The notes: generated by a model from the sequence alone, not told the origin. A DNA stretch of 64,000 nt from Heliocidaris erythrogramma (GCA_025617745.1 CM046863.1:124001-188000); one strand, 5' to 3'; positions 47,720 to 58,969 are shown, counted from the stretch's first letter. Numbers and translations are program-made.

Positions 47720-48480
47720 ACCCTTCTGGAGAAAACTAGAAGAAAAATATAAAACAAAATCATACAAAATGAGAAAGAAAGAAATAAAAGAAAAATACTG
47801 AAAACATAAAAGAAGGAAAGAGAAGATGATGCTAGAATAAGAAAGTCAGAATAGAGAAGATGATAAAAGGAAGAAACAAAGAATAAGAGATAGAGGAAAG
47901 ATCAAAAGAGAAGATAAAAGGAGAATAATGAAGAAATACACGGGGTAGGGTAGAACAAAAATGAAGAGATGAAAGAAGGAAAGAATAAAGGAAAACATAA
48001 GGAGAGAAAAAGACAAAATGATGGAAGGATAAAACAAAGAATAACATTTATAAGGGAAAGACAGCAAGAGAAGATAAAGAAAGGGAACAAAGAACAATAT
48101 ATGGAAAGACAGAAAGAGAAGATCCAAGAAAAATCAAAATACAGAAAGAGAAGAACAAATAAAGTTCAAAACAAAAAAAAAAAAACATGAGAGAAGACAA
48201 CAAGAGAAGATGAAGAAAGAACAAAACAAAGAATAACAAGAAAGGACAGAAAGAGAAGATGAAAAAAAAGCCCAAACCAAAGAATAACATAAGCAAAGAA
48301 GGAAAGGAAGAAGAAAATAAAGAGAGACGAATGGAAGGAAGAAGTAAAGAAGAAGGGGGGAAGATAAAGATAAAGATAAAATGATACTAAAACAAAAAAT
48401 ATCATAAAAGTTAGGGAAAACAAATGCAGAAAGATAAAGCAATATTAAGTTTAGGACAGAAGGCAAGATAAAAGGATGAA
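47720..48480. repeat. Purine-rich minisatellite
   Basis: About 750 nt of A/G-rich sequence with loosely repeated AGAGAAGATGA, GGAAAGA and AACAAAGAATAA words at roughly 50-bp spacing. The long Phe/Leu/Ser frames on the minus strand are its shadow. Confidence 0.8.
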
Positions 48481-48849
48481 AATATGAACGAACATAAGGA
48501 AGAGATGTCGTGGGGGTAGTTGCCTAAGGGGGTAGCTGTCTGGGGGTAGTTGTCCGGGGGTAGTTCTCTGGATACGATATATACCTGGGAGGAGTTCAAG
48601 GGAGGAGTTCATAAACGACGGTTCTAGTAGTAAAATTTGTATTTTAAATTCTGTGGAAGCATGGATATCAAAATGTGTGATATATTCCCCAAATAATGCA
48701 GGGGGGGGGTGGTGGCCTGTAGGATTGGCCTGTATCATCACCCCCCCCCCCCCCCCCCCCCTCCGCAATAATTCACCTTCAATAAATGACATCATCAAAT
48801 AATATGATCAGGAGGAGGAGGAGGATGACCATGATGATTATTTTTCATA

Positions 48850-49987
48850 CACTCTTAAAATGGTAATCATGCGGTTGGTAAAAAAAATGCCCAACTATGA
48901 GCATTTTTTAACGAACTGATCGCCTAAGGTTTTCACCAATTTGTGGCAAATAAATTTACACAACTGTTGGGCACATATTTACCAACAACATTGGTTAAAT
49001 CTAGGTTGGGAATATTTGCCTCGTAGTTAGATAATTGGGAATGAGTTCCTCTTTCATGTTGGGGGAAAATAGTTGGACATAGAAAAGTTGGTCGAAATCT
49101 ATGAGGGAAATTTTGCCATACAGAAGTTTACCTAACAGTTGGGAAAATTTTGCACAAGATTCAGGGAAAATATTAATTTAAGTTACACTGCAAAAAAAAG
49201 AAGAAGAAAACAAACAAACCCAATACTTCGGCAACGTCAACCCAACCAACTGTTTGGCAATGTTTGCCTAATATTTGTCCAACTGTTGGGCAGTTTTCCC
49301 CAAATCTCTAACATTGGGCAAACATTGCTCAACAACTACTCAAACAATGCCCTACAGTTGCACACTCTTAAAATTTTGGGCGAATTAAGTTGGGCAAATA
49401 CGAGTTGGTTAAAATTTTACCAAGTTATTTTAACCAACTCAGCTTAAGCAAGCTTGACCAATTTGTGGCAATTGTATTCACCTAATAAATGGGCATGTAT
49501 TTACCAACAGATGGTAAAGTTAAATATGAATATTCATGATGTTTAGTTGCGTACGGTTTGGGGTGGGCCAGATTTACTAACTGTCACCTAATGCATAACA
49601 AATATCTTTGTTTGAAAGAAATTTAAGGCGCAAATATTCACTCTTGAATGATAAGCGCCTTAAAACATAAATAAACAATGTTGGACAATAATTACCAGTA
49701 TATGGGCATTTTGAGAGTTGGGCAAATGTCTTGTTGTGGAAACAAAGTTGGTTCTTCTGTTGGCTTACCCAACAGTTGGTAAACTACCAATTGGGTAATA
49801 TAATATAATACATTTTACCCAATAATATTATTATTGGGTAAAATTTGTTGGGCAATGAATTAACCAACTAAATGTATAACCAATAATTGAGCAAATAAAA
49901 GGTTGGGTAAATGTGATTGGTGAACAGCTGTTGGGCAATTAAACTTGCCCAAATTGGTTAATTATTTGCCCAACTCTTCTAAGAGTG
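48850..49987. mobile_element. Inverted-repeat element rich in CCAACTGTTGGGC words
   Basis: The left end CACTCTTAAAA (48850) faces TTCTAAGAGTG (49977-49987). An internal CACTCTTAAAATTTTGGGC at about 49364 suggests two related elements side by side. The interior repeats GTTGGGCAAA, CCAATTTGTGGCAA and ACCAACTG in both orientations. Non-coding. Confidence 0.65.
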
Positions 49988-50526
49988 AAGGATCAAGATC
50001 GATCAACATGGTCATAATTTTTGTCATGATTTTTGTTGAATTTATGATAAGGAAGACCGAAATAAAGATTAAAAGAATATAATGAAATTAAGCAAGTTAG
50101 TAATTACCATGAAACCACATGCACTCAAATGCTCTGAAAGGTGATTTAAACTCGGGGAAATTTGAAAGTCCCAACCGTGGGAGGGCATACTTCATTCCCA
50201 TCCATGCCCATGGACAGGGGCACACTGTAAGAACGGTAGATGCCAATGAATTGTACGTTACTAAAATCACGTATTATGGAAATACTACTACCCCACCCCC
50301 AAAAAAAATAAAAACAAAAACAAATTTCTCGCGGCAATTTCTAAGCCCGTATCCGGACAACTACCCCCTACAACTAATCTCCAGGACAACTACCCCCTAC
50401 GACAATGCCACCGCCCCCCCCCCCCCGCCCAACTTTCCCCTCAGCTCCCCCAAATGGACGATTGCTGGAACTTGAGATAAAGGCTAAGGATTAGGTCTCC
50501 ACAGGAGTTGAGAAACGGGAAGATCT

Positions 50527-50760
50527 GGATGATTCAATGATTCATTTATTGTCATGCAACAAGCATAAAAATTGTGTTACAATCTGATTTCCAAATTTCA
50601 AACATAAAAATACATATCAGAAAATTGCACGTGATGGATAAGAATGAATACAGAAAAAACATAATAATGCACATGTATCAAACATAAATTAACACATTGA
50701 GAATAAACAGGCATGACAATATAATACCTCATTATTCCATGATAAATCTACATAAACAGT
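50527..50760 (-). mobile_element. LINE 3' UTR fragment (tentative)
   Basis: GATTCAATGATTCATTTATT at the left looks like a reversed pentanucleotide-tail junction followed by an AT-rich UTR. No protein part remains. Confidence 0.35.
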
Positions 50761-51108
50761 ATACAAAAGGAAATAGAGTACAAGCAAGAGGTCCATGTCT
50801 TGCAGAAAACCATGCAGAAACAAAGAAACAAGAAGCTGGAAAAAGAAGGAAAGAGAAAGAGAGAGAGAGAGAAAAGGAGGAAAAAGAAAAAAAGAAAGAA
50901 CGAAAAAGGGTACATACATAGGTAAAATAGACAACCAGTACTTCCCCTAACTCTAAAACAGGTGAGGCAATGACACAATATTCAAAACAAAGAACATGTC
51001 TGCGTGTGTGTGGGTGTGTGGAGGGGAAGGGGTCGTCTCCTCCCACGTAGATGTATGGATTAGATATCGTTTTGTAATTATTAAGGCACTGGCAAAGCGC
51101 CTTTCACG

Positions 51109-51820
51109 ACCCTCTTCTTCGATTATGAATAGCGACCCTCTTCTTCGATTATGAATAGCGACCCTCTTCCCTGATTATGAATAGCGACCCTCTTCTCTGA
51201 TTATGAATAGCGACCCTCTTCTTCGATTATGAATAGCGACCCTCTTCTTCGATTATGAATAGCGACCCTCTTCTCTGATTATGAATAGCGACCCTCTTCT
51301 TTGATTATGAATAGCGACCCTCTTCTTCGATTATGAATATCGACCCTCTTCTTCGATTATGAATAGCGACCCTCTTCTTTGATTATGAATAGCGACCCTC
51401 TTCTTTGATTATGAATAGCGACCCTCTTCTCTGATTATGAATAGCGACCCTCTTCTCCGATTATGAATAGCGACCCTCTTCTTTGATTATGAATAGCGAC
51501 CCTCTTCTTTGATTATGAATAGCGACCCTTATGAATATTGACCTTTATGAATAGCGACCTTTATGAATATCGACCTTTATGAATAGCGACCCTGTTTTCG
51601 TATTATGAATAGGGACCCTTATGATTAACGACCCTGATTTGGTATTATGAATAGCGACCCTCTTTCCGTATTATGAATAGCGATCCTTATGTCTTATTAT
51701 GAATGGCGGTCCTTATGAATAATTACCCTTATGAATAGCAACCCTTATGTCTTATTATGAATAGCGGTCCTTATGAATAATTTTTTTTATGAATAGCGGT
51801 CCTTATGATTAGCGAGCGGA
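51109..51820. repeat. 26-bp minisatellite, array 2
   Basis: Unit ACCCTCTTCTTCGATTATGA plus ATAGCG, exactly 26 bp, in about 16 regular copies to about 51530. Shorter, degenerate copies (GACCTTTATGAATA, CGGTCCTTATGAATA) then run to 51820. Same family as 25990-26470. No unique spacers, so not CRISPR. Confidence 0.95.
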
Positions 51821-51974
51821 CCCCATTCTTTCATACCTATAAAGGAATGGAAAGTTTCAGCTCAGAAGTGCTATCTTTACACCCAATTTAAGACGAGACA
51901 TTTCAGAATAGTTCAAATATCGTAAATCTCTTTGACTGTAGGCATACATAACACACATAACATGCCATCATTTT

Positions 51975-52030
51975 CACACTCTCTCTCTCTCTCTCACACT
52001 CTCTCTCTCTCTCATACACCCACCCACACA
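51975..52030. repeat. (CT)n and (CA)n microsatellite
   Basis: CTCTCT runs broken by CACA. Confidence 0.9.
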
Positions 52031-52199
52031 CGTACATGCATAACTTTTTTTATTATTTTAATTTTCACTCAATAATACATGAATATAAATTAACATTTCA
52101 ATGAACGTGTATAACATATGAAGCGCATGATTATTTAAAGTCTTCTATATATGAATAAACAACTGAAATTCAAAACTGTAAAGTAACACAGTAACACGA

Positions 52200-52478
52200 A
52201 AAGGAGAGCGACCAATTATAGTTAAACTCAAATCATATCGCAAGCGGCACGAGTTGCTACAAAATAGAAGGAAATTAAAGGATACAGGAATAACAATCCA
52301 AGAAGACCTGACTGAAAGAAACAGGGATCTGCTTCATGAAGCGTACAAACTCTTCAAAAAAGGCGGAGTTCAGGGCGCGTGGTCTTCTGATGGAAGAATC
52401 TTTGTGTCTATCCCAAATAAAACTGGGAGCCCTAAAAGGAAACTCATCACCTGCAAAGGAGATTTGACAAAAATTTGA
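52200..52478 (+). CDS. LINE ORF1, C-terminal part
   Basis: In one open frame the sequence reads RPIIVKLKSYRKRHELLQNR, then RKLKDTGITIQEDLTERNRD, then AWSSDGRIFVSIPNKTG, and stops at 52476-52478. RPIIVK, LK.TGI.I.EDLT..N and AW..DG.IFV are the usual end of the nucleic-acid-binding ORF1 protein of CR1/L2-type LINEs. The start and the RNA-recognition part are missing, so it is a truncated copy. ORF2 follows in the next 300 nt. Confidence 0.75.
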   Translation, partial: KGERPIIVKLKSYRKRHELLQNRRKLKDTGITIQEDLTERNRDLLHEAYKLFKKGGVQGAWSSDGRIFVSIPNKTGSPKRKLITCKGDLTKI

Positions 52479-52752
52479 TAATATAATTGCATCACAACAT
52501 TGACCAGTATAGAACATTGTAGAAATAAGTTGAATCTGTTTATCTGATGGACGGTTGATGCAATGTAAGAAGTGATTGTATATTGCACCATGTCTTCATG
52601 ACATAACCCTTCTTGGACCTTTTATCTGTATTTTTAAGGGTCTGTATCTGTATCTGTATCTGATTGAGCTTCTTCCCCCCCCCCCTGTTTTTTTTTTTTT
52701 TTTTTTTTTTTTTATATATATATGTATATGTCTTTCAAAGTATATTACTTGT

Positions 52753-55700
52753 ATGTCTTTGTGCAATGGATGTATGAATCCCGGTCAGTTTGAAAATTCT
52801 GAAGAAAGTTTACAGCATTATTTATGTACCCAATCGTCTTTCACTGCTGATGATGATGATGACGGAGTCTATGATAGTGATACATTATATTATTCCCCTG
52901 ATAGTTTTAATGATATGATTACTGATATTCAAAATCCTAGAGATATTTCACTAGTTCACATGAATTGCAGAAGCCTGAATAAGAATTATGAAGCTATATC
53001 TGTCTATCTTCAGTTACTGAAAGTTGAATTTGATGTCATTGCTTTTAGTGAAACATGGTTAACTGATGGTTTGAATTACCTAGAAACATTACCTAATCAC
53101 ACATTTTATGGAAAGAACAGAGAGAGCCGTGGTGGTGGAGTTGGTGTTTTTATTAACAATAAATTCATCGTAAAGGAACGTCTTGATTTAAATGTATTTA
53201 ATGTCAATATAGAGTTTCACTGTCTTGAAATAGTACAAAAGAGTAAAAACCTTATTATTGCTGTTGTTTATAAACCACCAAAACAAAGCGATGAATGTTT
53301 TATCTCAGACCTAACATATATATTATCCAAAATGTGTAATGAGAACAAACGAAACTATATACTTGGAGATTTTAAGTTGAACCTATTAGATCTGAATGCA
53401 AACCGAAATGTAAATTTGTTTCTAGAAACTATGAATGCACATTCTTTTTTCCCTATTATTATGAAACCTACAAGAATAGTGCAATCTTGTGCTTCCCTGA
53501 TTGATAACATTTTTACGAATGATAAGGACTGGATTATAAAGAGTGGTATACTGATTGCAGATATATCAGATCATCTGCCTATATTTGCTATTACCAAAAC
53601 AGATACTAAACCATGTAAGTTACCTGAATCTATATGTGTCCATGACATGTCAGAAAAAAATCATAAAGAGTTTCGGAATCACCTCACTAAAATATCCTGG
53701 GAGAGTGTATTACAATGTACTACAACAGAAACATCATATGATAGATTTGTTCATATCTTACAAAATATTTATGATGTTTCTTTCCCATTAGTAAAAAGAA
53801 GAACATACAAGCACAAAAGGAAACCCTGGATAACACCTGGTATCTTGAAATCATGTAAAAAAAAATTATACTTGTATAAAAAGTTTTTGAAAAATCCATC
53901 TGAACTTAAACATACAAATTATAAAAGATATAGAAATAATCTCACAAAGACAATTCGAATTGCTAAACAAGATTATTATACTACAAAAATGAATGATAGT
54001 AAAAAAGATAGTAAAAAGTTATGGTATACTATTAATGAAGTCTTAGGGAGAACCAAAAAAAAAGATATTTTATCAAATTTTGTTGATAATGATGGTTGTA
54101 TTATTAATGATCCCAGTGAAATAGCAAATAAATTTAATCAATACTTTGTAAGTATTGGAACTAAGGCTACTGATATATCGAATATTGATCTTTCTCAATG
54201 TTTGAATTATTTGAAAGGTGATGTTTCTCAGTCCATGTATTTGAAACCTATAGAAGCATATGAGATTATAGAAATAGTCAGAAAATTTAATTCGAAGAAA
54301 AGCCCAGGTCATGATTGTATTAGTACCACAATCGTTCAACGAAATATAGATGTATTGATTTTACCTCTTAAATATATATTTAACTTGTCCTTTGAATCTG
54401 GTCAAGTTCCACAAAGTATTAAACGTGCAAAGGTATCACCCATATTTAAAAAGGGCCGTGTTGATCAGTTTGTAAATTATCGTCCTATATCAGTACTACC
54501 AGTGTTTTCAAAAATTCTTGAACGTTTATTTTATGTACGTTTGGTATCATTTTTAGAAAAAAACAGCATTTTATCTAGTTTTCAATATGGATTCAGAACT
54601 GGCCATTCTACTATACTTGCAATAACTGATTTTTTAGATCAGGTCATAAATGCTCTTGACAAGAAAAAACATACTATTGGTTTATATTTGGATATTTCAA
54701 AGGCTTTTGATTGTATTAATCACCAATTACTACTTGCCAAACTTAGATTTTATGGAATTAGGGGACTGGTGTTTGACTGGATTAAAGATTATTTAAAGGA
54801 TAGAAGACAATTTGTGAACTATAATGGTATCCACTCTAATGATTTGCAACTTTCATGTGGAATTCCGCAGGGATCTATTCTCGGCCCCCTATTTTTTCTC
54901 ATTTATATAAACGACCTTCCTAATGTATCTGAGGTACTGTCATATATTATCTTTGCAGATGATACAAATGTTTTTTTAAGTGACTCAGATCTGACGTCAC
55001 TGATGTATAAAATGAATATAGAAACTAACAAGGTCTTTGATTGGTTCAAAGTTAATGGCCTACGAGTCAACCTAGATAAAACAAATTATATGCATTTTAC
55101 TACTCAAAATACAAAGTTTGACAGTAATTTATTAAATATAAAAGTTGCAAATATTCCTAATAGTCTTACTCAGATAAAATACGTACAATTCTTAGGTCTC
55201 ACTATTGATGAGAAGCTCACATGGTCAAACCATATTGATCGTTTATGTTCAAAAATTGCTCGAGTTATTGGTGTAATGAGCAAACTTAAATTTGTTTTAC
55301 CCTCACATGCATTGTTACTTATTTATAACTCATTAATTTTACCACATTTATCATATGGCAGTATGTTGTGGGCAAGTAGTTCAACTTATCTTGTTAACAG
55401 AATCTTTTTATTGCAGAAACGTGCCCTGAGAGTAATAGCCAAGATACATTTTAGAGCACATACTTCAGATATTTTTCTAAGATATAATGTTTTGACAATT
55501 TATCAGCTATGTGATTTACAACTTGGGGAATTTATGTATAAATATGTTCAAAAATCCTTACCACAAAATTTTAGTGATTGGTACATGTTAAATGATTTTG
55601 TCCATAATTATAATACCAGGAACTCACAAAAACTTCATAGCATATACTTTAAAACAGCCCTAGGGCAAAAAAGTGTAAGATATAGAGGGCATGTCCTCTG

Positions 55701-55800
55701 GAATGGGTTAAGTAATGATATTAAAAATTCTGCATCGCTCCAAAGTTTTAAAAGGAATTTTAAAAAAGATTTATTGTTAAAAATGCAACTCTCTTCTTAG
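52753..55800 (+). CDS. LINE ORF2: apurinic-type endonuclease plus reverse transcriptase
   Basis: One uninterrupted frame of 1,015 codons from the Met at 52753; it stays open to 52576, but that part crosses C and T runs and is unlikely to be translated. Endonuclease motifs: HMNCRSLNKN, AFSETWLTDG, GGGVGVFINN, LGDFKLNLLD, SLIDNIFTN and SDHLPIFAIT. The RT follows: KSPGHDCIST, NYRPISVLPVFSKILERLF, FQYGFRTGHST, LDISKAFDCINHQLL, CGIPQGSILGPLFFLIYIND and the active site FADDTN (54952). The C-terminal region LLQKRALRVIAKIHF closes it. The endonuclease GDFN motif reads GDFK (53365-53376); that Asn is normally a metal/catalytic residue, so DNA cleavage is probably lost while RT looks intact. Confidence 0.9.
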   Translation: MSLCNGCMNPGQFENSEESLQHYLCTQSSFTADDDDDGVYDSDTLYYSPDSFNDMITDIQNPRDISLVHMNCRSLNKNYEAISVYLQLLKVEFDVIAFSETWLTDGLNYLETLPNHTFYGKNRESRGGGVGVFINNKFIVKERLDLNVFNVNIEFHCLEIVQKSKNLIIAVVYKPPKQSDECFISDLTYILSKMCNENKRNYILGDFKLNLLDLNANRNVNLFLETMNAHSFFPIIMKPTRIVQSCASLIDNIFTNDKDWIIKSGILIADISDHLPIFAITKTDTKPCKLPESICVHDMSEKNHKEFRNHLTKISWESVLQCTTTETSYDRFVHILQNIYDVSFPLVKRRTYKHKRKPWITPGILKSCKKKLYLYKKFLKNPSELKHTNYKRYRNNLTKTIRIAKQDYYTTKMNDSKKDSKKLWYTINEVLGRTKKKDILSNFVDNDGCIINDPSEIANKFNQYFVSIGTKATDISNIDLSQCLNYLKGDVSQSMYLKPIEAYEIIEIVRKFNSKKSPGHDCISTTIVQRNIDVLILPLKYIFNLSFESGQVPQSIKRAKVSPIFKKGRVDQFVNYRPISVLPVFSKILERLFYVRLVSFLEKNSILSSFQYGFRTGHSTILAITDFLDQVINALDKKKHTIGLYLDISKAFDCINHQLLLAKLRFYGIRGLVFDWIKDYLKDRRQFVNYNGIHSNDLQLSCGIPQGSILGPLFFLIYINDLPNVSEVLSYIIFADDTNVFLSDSDLTSLMYKMNIETNKVFDWFKVNGLRVNLDKTNYMHFTTQNTKFDSNLLNIKVANIPNSLTQIKYVQFLGLTIDEKLTWSNHIDRLCSKIARVIGVMSKLKFVLPSHALLLIYNSLILPHLSYGSMLWASSSTYLVNRIFLLQKRALRVIAKIHFRAHTSDIFLRYNVLTIYQLCDLQLGEFMYKYVQKSLPQNFSDWYMLNDFVHNYNTRNSQKLHSIYFKTALGQKSVRYRGHVLWNGLSNDIKNSASLQSFKRNFKKDLLLKMQLSS

Positions 55801-55858
55801 TGCCAACATTAATATTTAAAATGACCCCCTCCCTTTACAGTTTTATATTATGATTATT

Positions 55859-55902
55859 AGGGGGATAACCCAGACAAGCAAATTTGCTTTTGTTATCCCC
55901 CT
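55859..55902 (+). promoter_or_regulatory. Stem-loop in the LINE 3' UTR
   Basis: AGGGGGATAAC pairs with GTTATCCCCCT (11 bp), and within the loop AAGCAAATTTGCTT is a second self-complementary stretch. It lies about 60 nt after the stop and about 150 nt before the TGAAA tail. Some LINEs use a 3' stem-loop for RT recognition; that role here is inferred. Confidence 0.6.
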
Positions 55903-56627
55903 CCACGTACTAGATTATGAATTACTTTTCCCTTTATCAACACCTGTATGTTTGTTTCTCTTGTATATTTGTCTCCGTTTTTTATTCTATCAAATGTAAA
56001 TTGTGATTTGTATTTTGTATATTTTGTATGTCTTTTACTAGTACTGGAAATAAAATGAAATGAAATGAAATGAAATGAAATCTTTTCATAACCCCCACCC
56101 AATTAACAAGGGAAACAATATATAATCATATTATTGCATATACATTTGCACTGGCCTCCCTTCTTCACTCACACCCACATACATACAAACACACGCTCCC
56201 TCACACACATTGATTTGTGGGGAACATTATTGTTCTCTCTTATTGTATTTTGTACCCCGCAAGCACTTCTCCTATTGTATTTTGTACCCCACAAGCATGA
56301 CGGAATAAAGGCCATCAGTGTGCTCTATTGTTCTCTGTGCCCCACCACTGAATCCATGTAAGCCCACACAAACACACGCACACACACCCACACACACTCT
56401 TTCTCTCTCTCTCTCCTTCTCTCTCACTTACTCATGGATACCGCCCTCAGTCCTGCTGTTTTCATACAACCTCTCCCATTAAAAAATATGCTTATCTAAC
56501 TTATTCCTTTTTCATTCCTATCGAGTTTTCTATATCTCTATATTCTATTATCTTTTTGAAAAATTTCCTGCTGAGTAGGAACTACACACTTTGACCTTGA
56601 CCTGAAAATAATGTATTCTAAACTCAC

Positions 56628-57190
56628 CAAAAAGTAAGTTCCCGGAAAGCAAAATGGCGTAACTTTTTTAACGAAAGGTTTTAAGCAAAATAACTCGGCA
56701 GGGGTGTTCCTACATGCATGAGTGGTGTATGTTCAAGTGCTGTAGCTGTTTATCATCCATCGTTAGACCCCTTCCCACCTATCTTGACACTTTTCGTGTT
56801 TTTGCATGGTGTGGTGAGCACAATTTTAGTGGAAAATTGCGATGTTCATCCCTCATTTATTTGAAATTGCAAAGTCCATTCGGATTAGGCCTATTGAAAA
56901 AAATAACGTCAGATATTGCTACCAAAATGTGTTGTCAATTGTTATGGAAACTCAAAAGGTAATTATCGTGTAATGGTTGAGTGAACACACTTTAAAATAA
57001 ACAAAAAAAATGCTAAAATTCACTGTTAGGCCTAATATGGCATAAAAATTACTCCTGTGACTTTTGAAAAGTGACTATTTTGCCTTTAATGTGTGCTAAC
57101 TTATGCATGTAGGAACACTCCTGCCAATTTTTTTTTGCTTAAAACATTAAAACATTACGCCATTTTTGCTTTGGGGGAAATTACTTTTTG
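56628..57190. mobile_element. ~563-bp element with ~95-bp imperfect inverted repeats
   Basis: CAAAAAGTAAGTTCCC at 56628 faces GGGGAAATTACTTTTTG ending at 57190. The pairing continues through AAAGCAAAATGGCGTAA, TTTTAAGCAAAA and GGTGTTCCTACATGCAT with mismatches. Non-coding; the 82-residue frame at 56714 is chance. Confidence 0.8.
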
Positions 57191-57209
57191 TTATTGTGTT
57201 TATTAAAAG

Positions 57210-57700
57210 ATTACTGTATTACAAATTTAGATGTCAAGGTCCTTTCCAGTAATCCCCACATACTGTATATATCTTTCCACTCTGTATTTTGAAGTTTTAC
57301 CAAACTATTTTTTTCAATCACCCTCTGCCATAAGGTTTTGACATAATCCCAATTCCAAAATATGTGTTAATAGGATTTTAAATTTTACCTACAGAAGGAA
57401 AAATGATTATTATCAACAATACTAAATTCAAAGAGATGTTCGTCTGTGTATATTGCTCCATGAAGTAAATCATACTGACTGAAATTCCCTTTTGATAACA
57501 TTGTTACGATTTTAGGTCCTATGAAAATTTCTGCGATTTCTTTTTTGGAGAATTCAAAGTCATTGTGGCTGTATTTTACTCATAAAGTATAGAAATGTTG
57601 TAAATTTGTTATAAAAGTATCGTAAACCTTTCTAGAAGGTACATCTTTAGACAGAATTATATTTTCCAATAAATCTTCAACGAAGTGTTGTAATTGTGTA
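57210..57700 (-). pseudogene. L1/Tx1-like ORF2 C-terminal remnant
   Basis: On the minus strand the sequence reads SRKVYDTFITNLQHF, then GNFSQYDLLHGAIYTDEHLF, then after two stops IFWNWDYVKTLWQRVIEK and EWKDIYSMWGLL. This resembles the cysteine-containing tail of L1/Tx1-type ORF2 proteins (VPSRKVY, HGSI...EHLFKF, HIFWNC..V..LW). It is short, has stops, and carries no RT motifs. Identification is by motif memory only. Confidence 0.5.
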
Positions 57701-57765
57701 TAAAATTATCACAATCTTATAGGTTCCCTTCATAATTTTCCGCTATCCAAAACTGTATCATTTTT

Positions 57766-58969
57766 AACGTTGAGAAGGCATACGGTTCACCATGTGGTTA
57801 GTCCTGAAAAGGACTGTTGAGTAAGAAAAAGAAAGTGGAGAAAGTGGAGAAAGTTGAGAGGAGAAGAAATGGGAAGGCGGGAAAGAAAGTAAGAGAATGT
57901 ATATAAAGTAATCTTTCTTAAAAGTCCTGAAAAGGACTGTAAACCAGATGAGAAGGCTAAGACTGGAGAAGCACCGTTACCGCGATATCTCAAGAACTGT
58001 TTGAGGTAAGAACTTCAAACTTGGTACTAGTATGTTTCCCTATACGAAGATGAACTGATTAGATTTTGGGGTAAGTAGGTCAAAGGTCACAGGGCACAGG
58101 TCAATTTACATGAAATTACATGAAATTTTTTAGCACCGTTACCGCGATTTCTGAAGAACTATTTGAGGTAAGAACTTCAAACTTGGTACTATTATGTATC
58201 CCCATAGAAAGAGGAACTGATTAGATTTTGGAGTACGGAGGTCAAAGTTCAGAGGTCACAGAGGTCAATTTACATGAAATTACATGAAATTCTTGGTTTT
58301 TAGCACCGTTACCGCGATATCTCAAGAACTATCTGAGGTGAGAACTTCAAACTTGGTACCAGTATGTATCCCCATAGCAAGATGAACTGATTAGATTTTG
58401 GGGTAAGTAGGTCAAAGGTCACAGGTCACAGGTCAATTTACATGAAATTACATGAAATTCTTGGTTTTTAGCACCGTTACCGCGATTTCTGAAGAACTAT
58501 TTGAGGTAAGAACTTCAAACTTGGTACCATTATGTATCCCCATAGAAAGAGGAACTGATTAGATTTTGGGGTAGGTAGGTCAAAGTTCAGAGGTCACAGA
58601 GGTCAATTTACATGAAATTACATGGAATTACTGGTTTTTAGCACCGTTACCGCGATATCTCAAGAACTATCTGAGGTGAGAACTTCAAACTTGGTACCAG
58701 TATGCATCCCCATAGAAAGATGAACTGATTAGATTTTGGGGTAAGTAGGTCAAAGGTCAGAGGTCACAGGTCAATTTACATGAAATTACATGAAATTACT
58801 GGTTTTTAGCCTCGTTATCAAATATTTCTAGAAGAGTTTGAGCCATCAACTGAATTTAGGCGGAGGCATATAGGAGACGCAGTCGCATTCATCTTGTTTC
58901 GTTCTTTTTCTTACTCAACAGTCCTTATCAGAACTAACAGCATGGGGAACCGTAAGCCTTCTCAACGTT
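57766..58969. mobile_element. Element with 68-bp inverted repeats carrying AGGTCA-rich tandem array 2
   Basis: Positions 57766-57833, starting AACGTTGAGAAGGC, match the reverse complement of 58902-58969 over 68 bp at roughly 85-90% identity. Between them are five ~168-bp units with ACCGTTACCGCGAT, AAGAACT, CTTCAAACTTGGTAC and an AGGTCA cluster. Perfect AGGTCAAAGGTCA lies at 58077, 58409 and 58747, with AGGTCAAAGTTCA in alternate units. The array ends with ATTTAGGCGGAGGCATATAGG-type sequence shared with array 1. Confidence 0.8.

Larger units (their letters stand above)
52200..56081 (+). mobile_element. Nearly complete CR1/L2-like LINE, 5'-truncated in ORF1
   Basis: The element holds the end of ORF1, a full-length ORF2 with endonuclease and reverse transcriptase, a 3' UTR with a strong stem-loop (55859-55902), and a tail of TGAAA units at about 56051-56081. 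It is the most intact mobile element in the window. The left end is near 52200, where ORF1 similarity begins abruptly. Confidence 0.85.

Noticed and set aside
47846-48466. Phe/Leu/Ser-rich membrane-like frames
   Set aside because: They are the reverse of a purine-rich minisatellite.
51109-51530. CRISPR-like array
   Set aside because: The 26-bp units are contiguous, with no unique spacers, and the DNA is eukaryotic.
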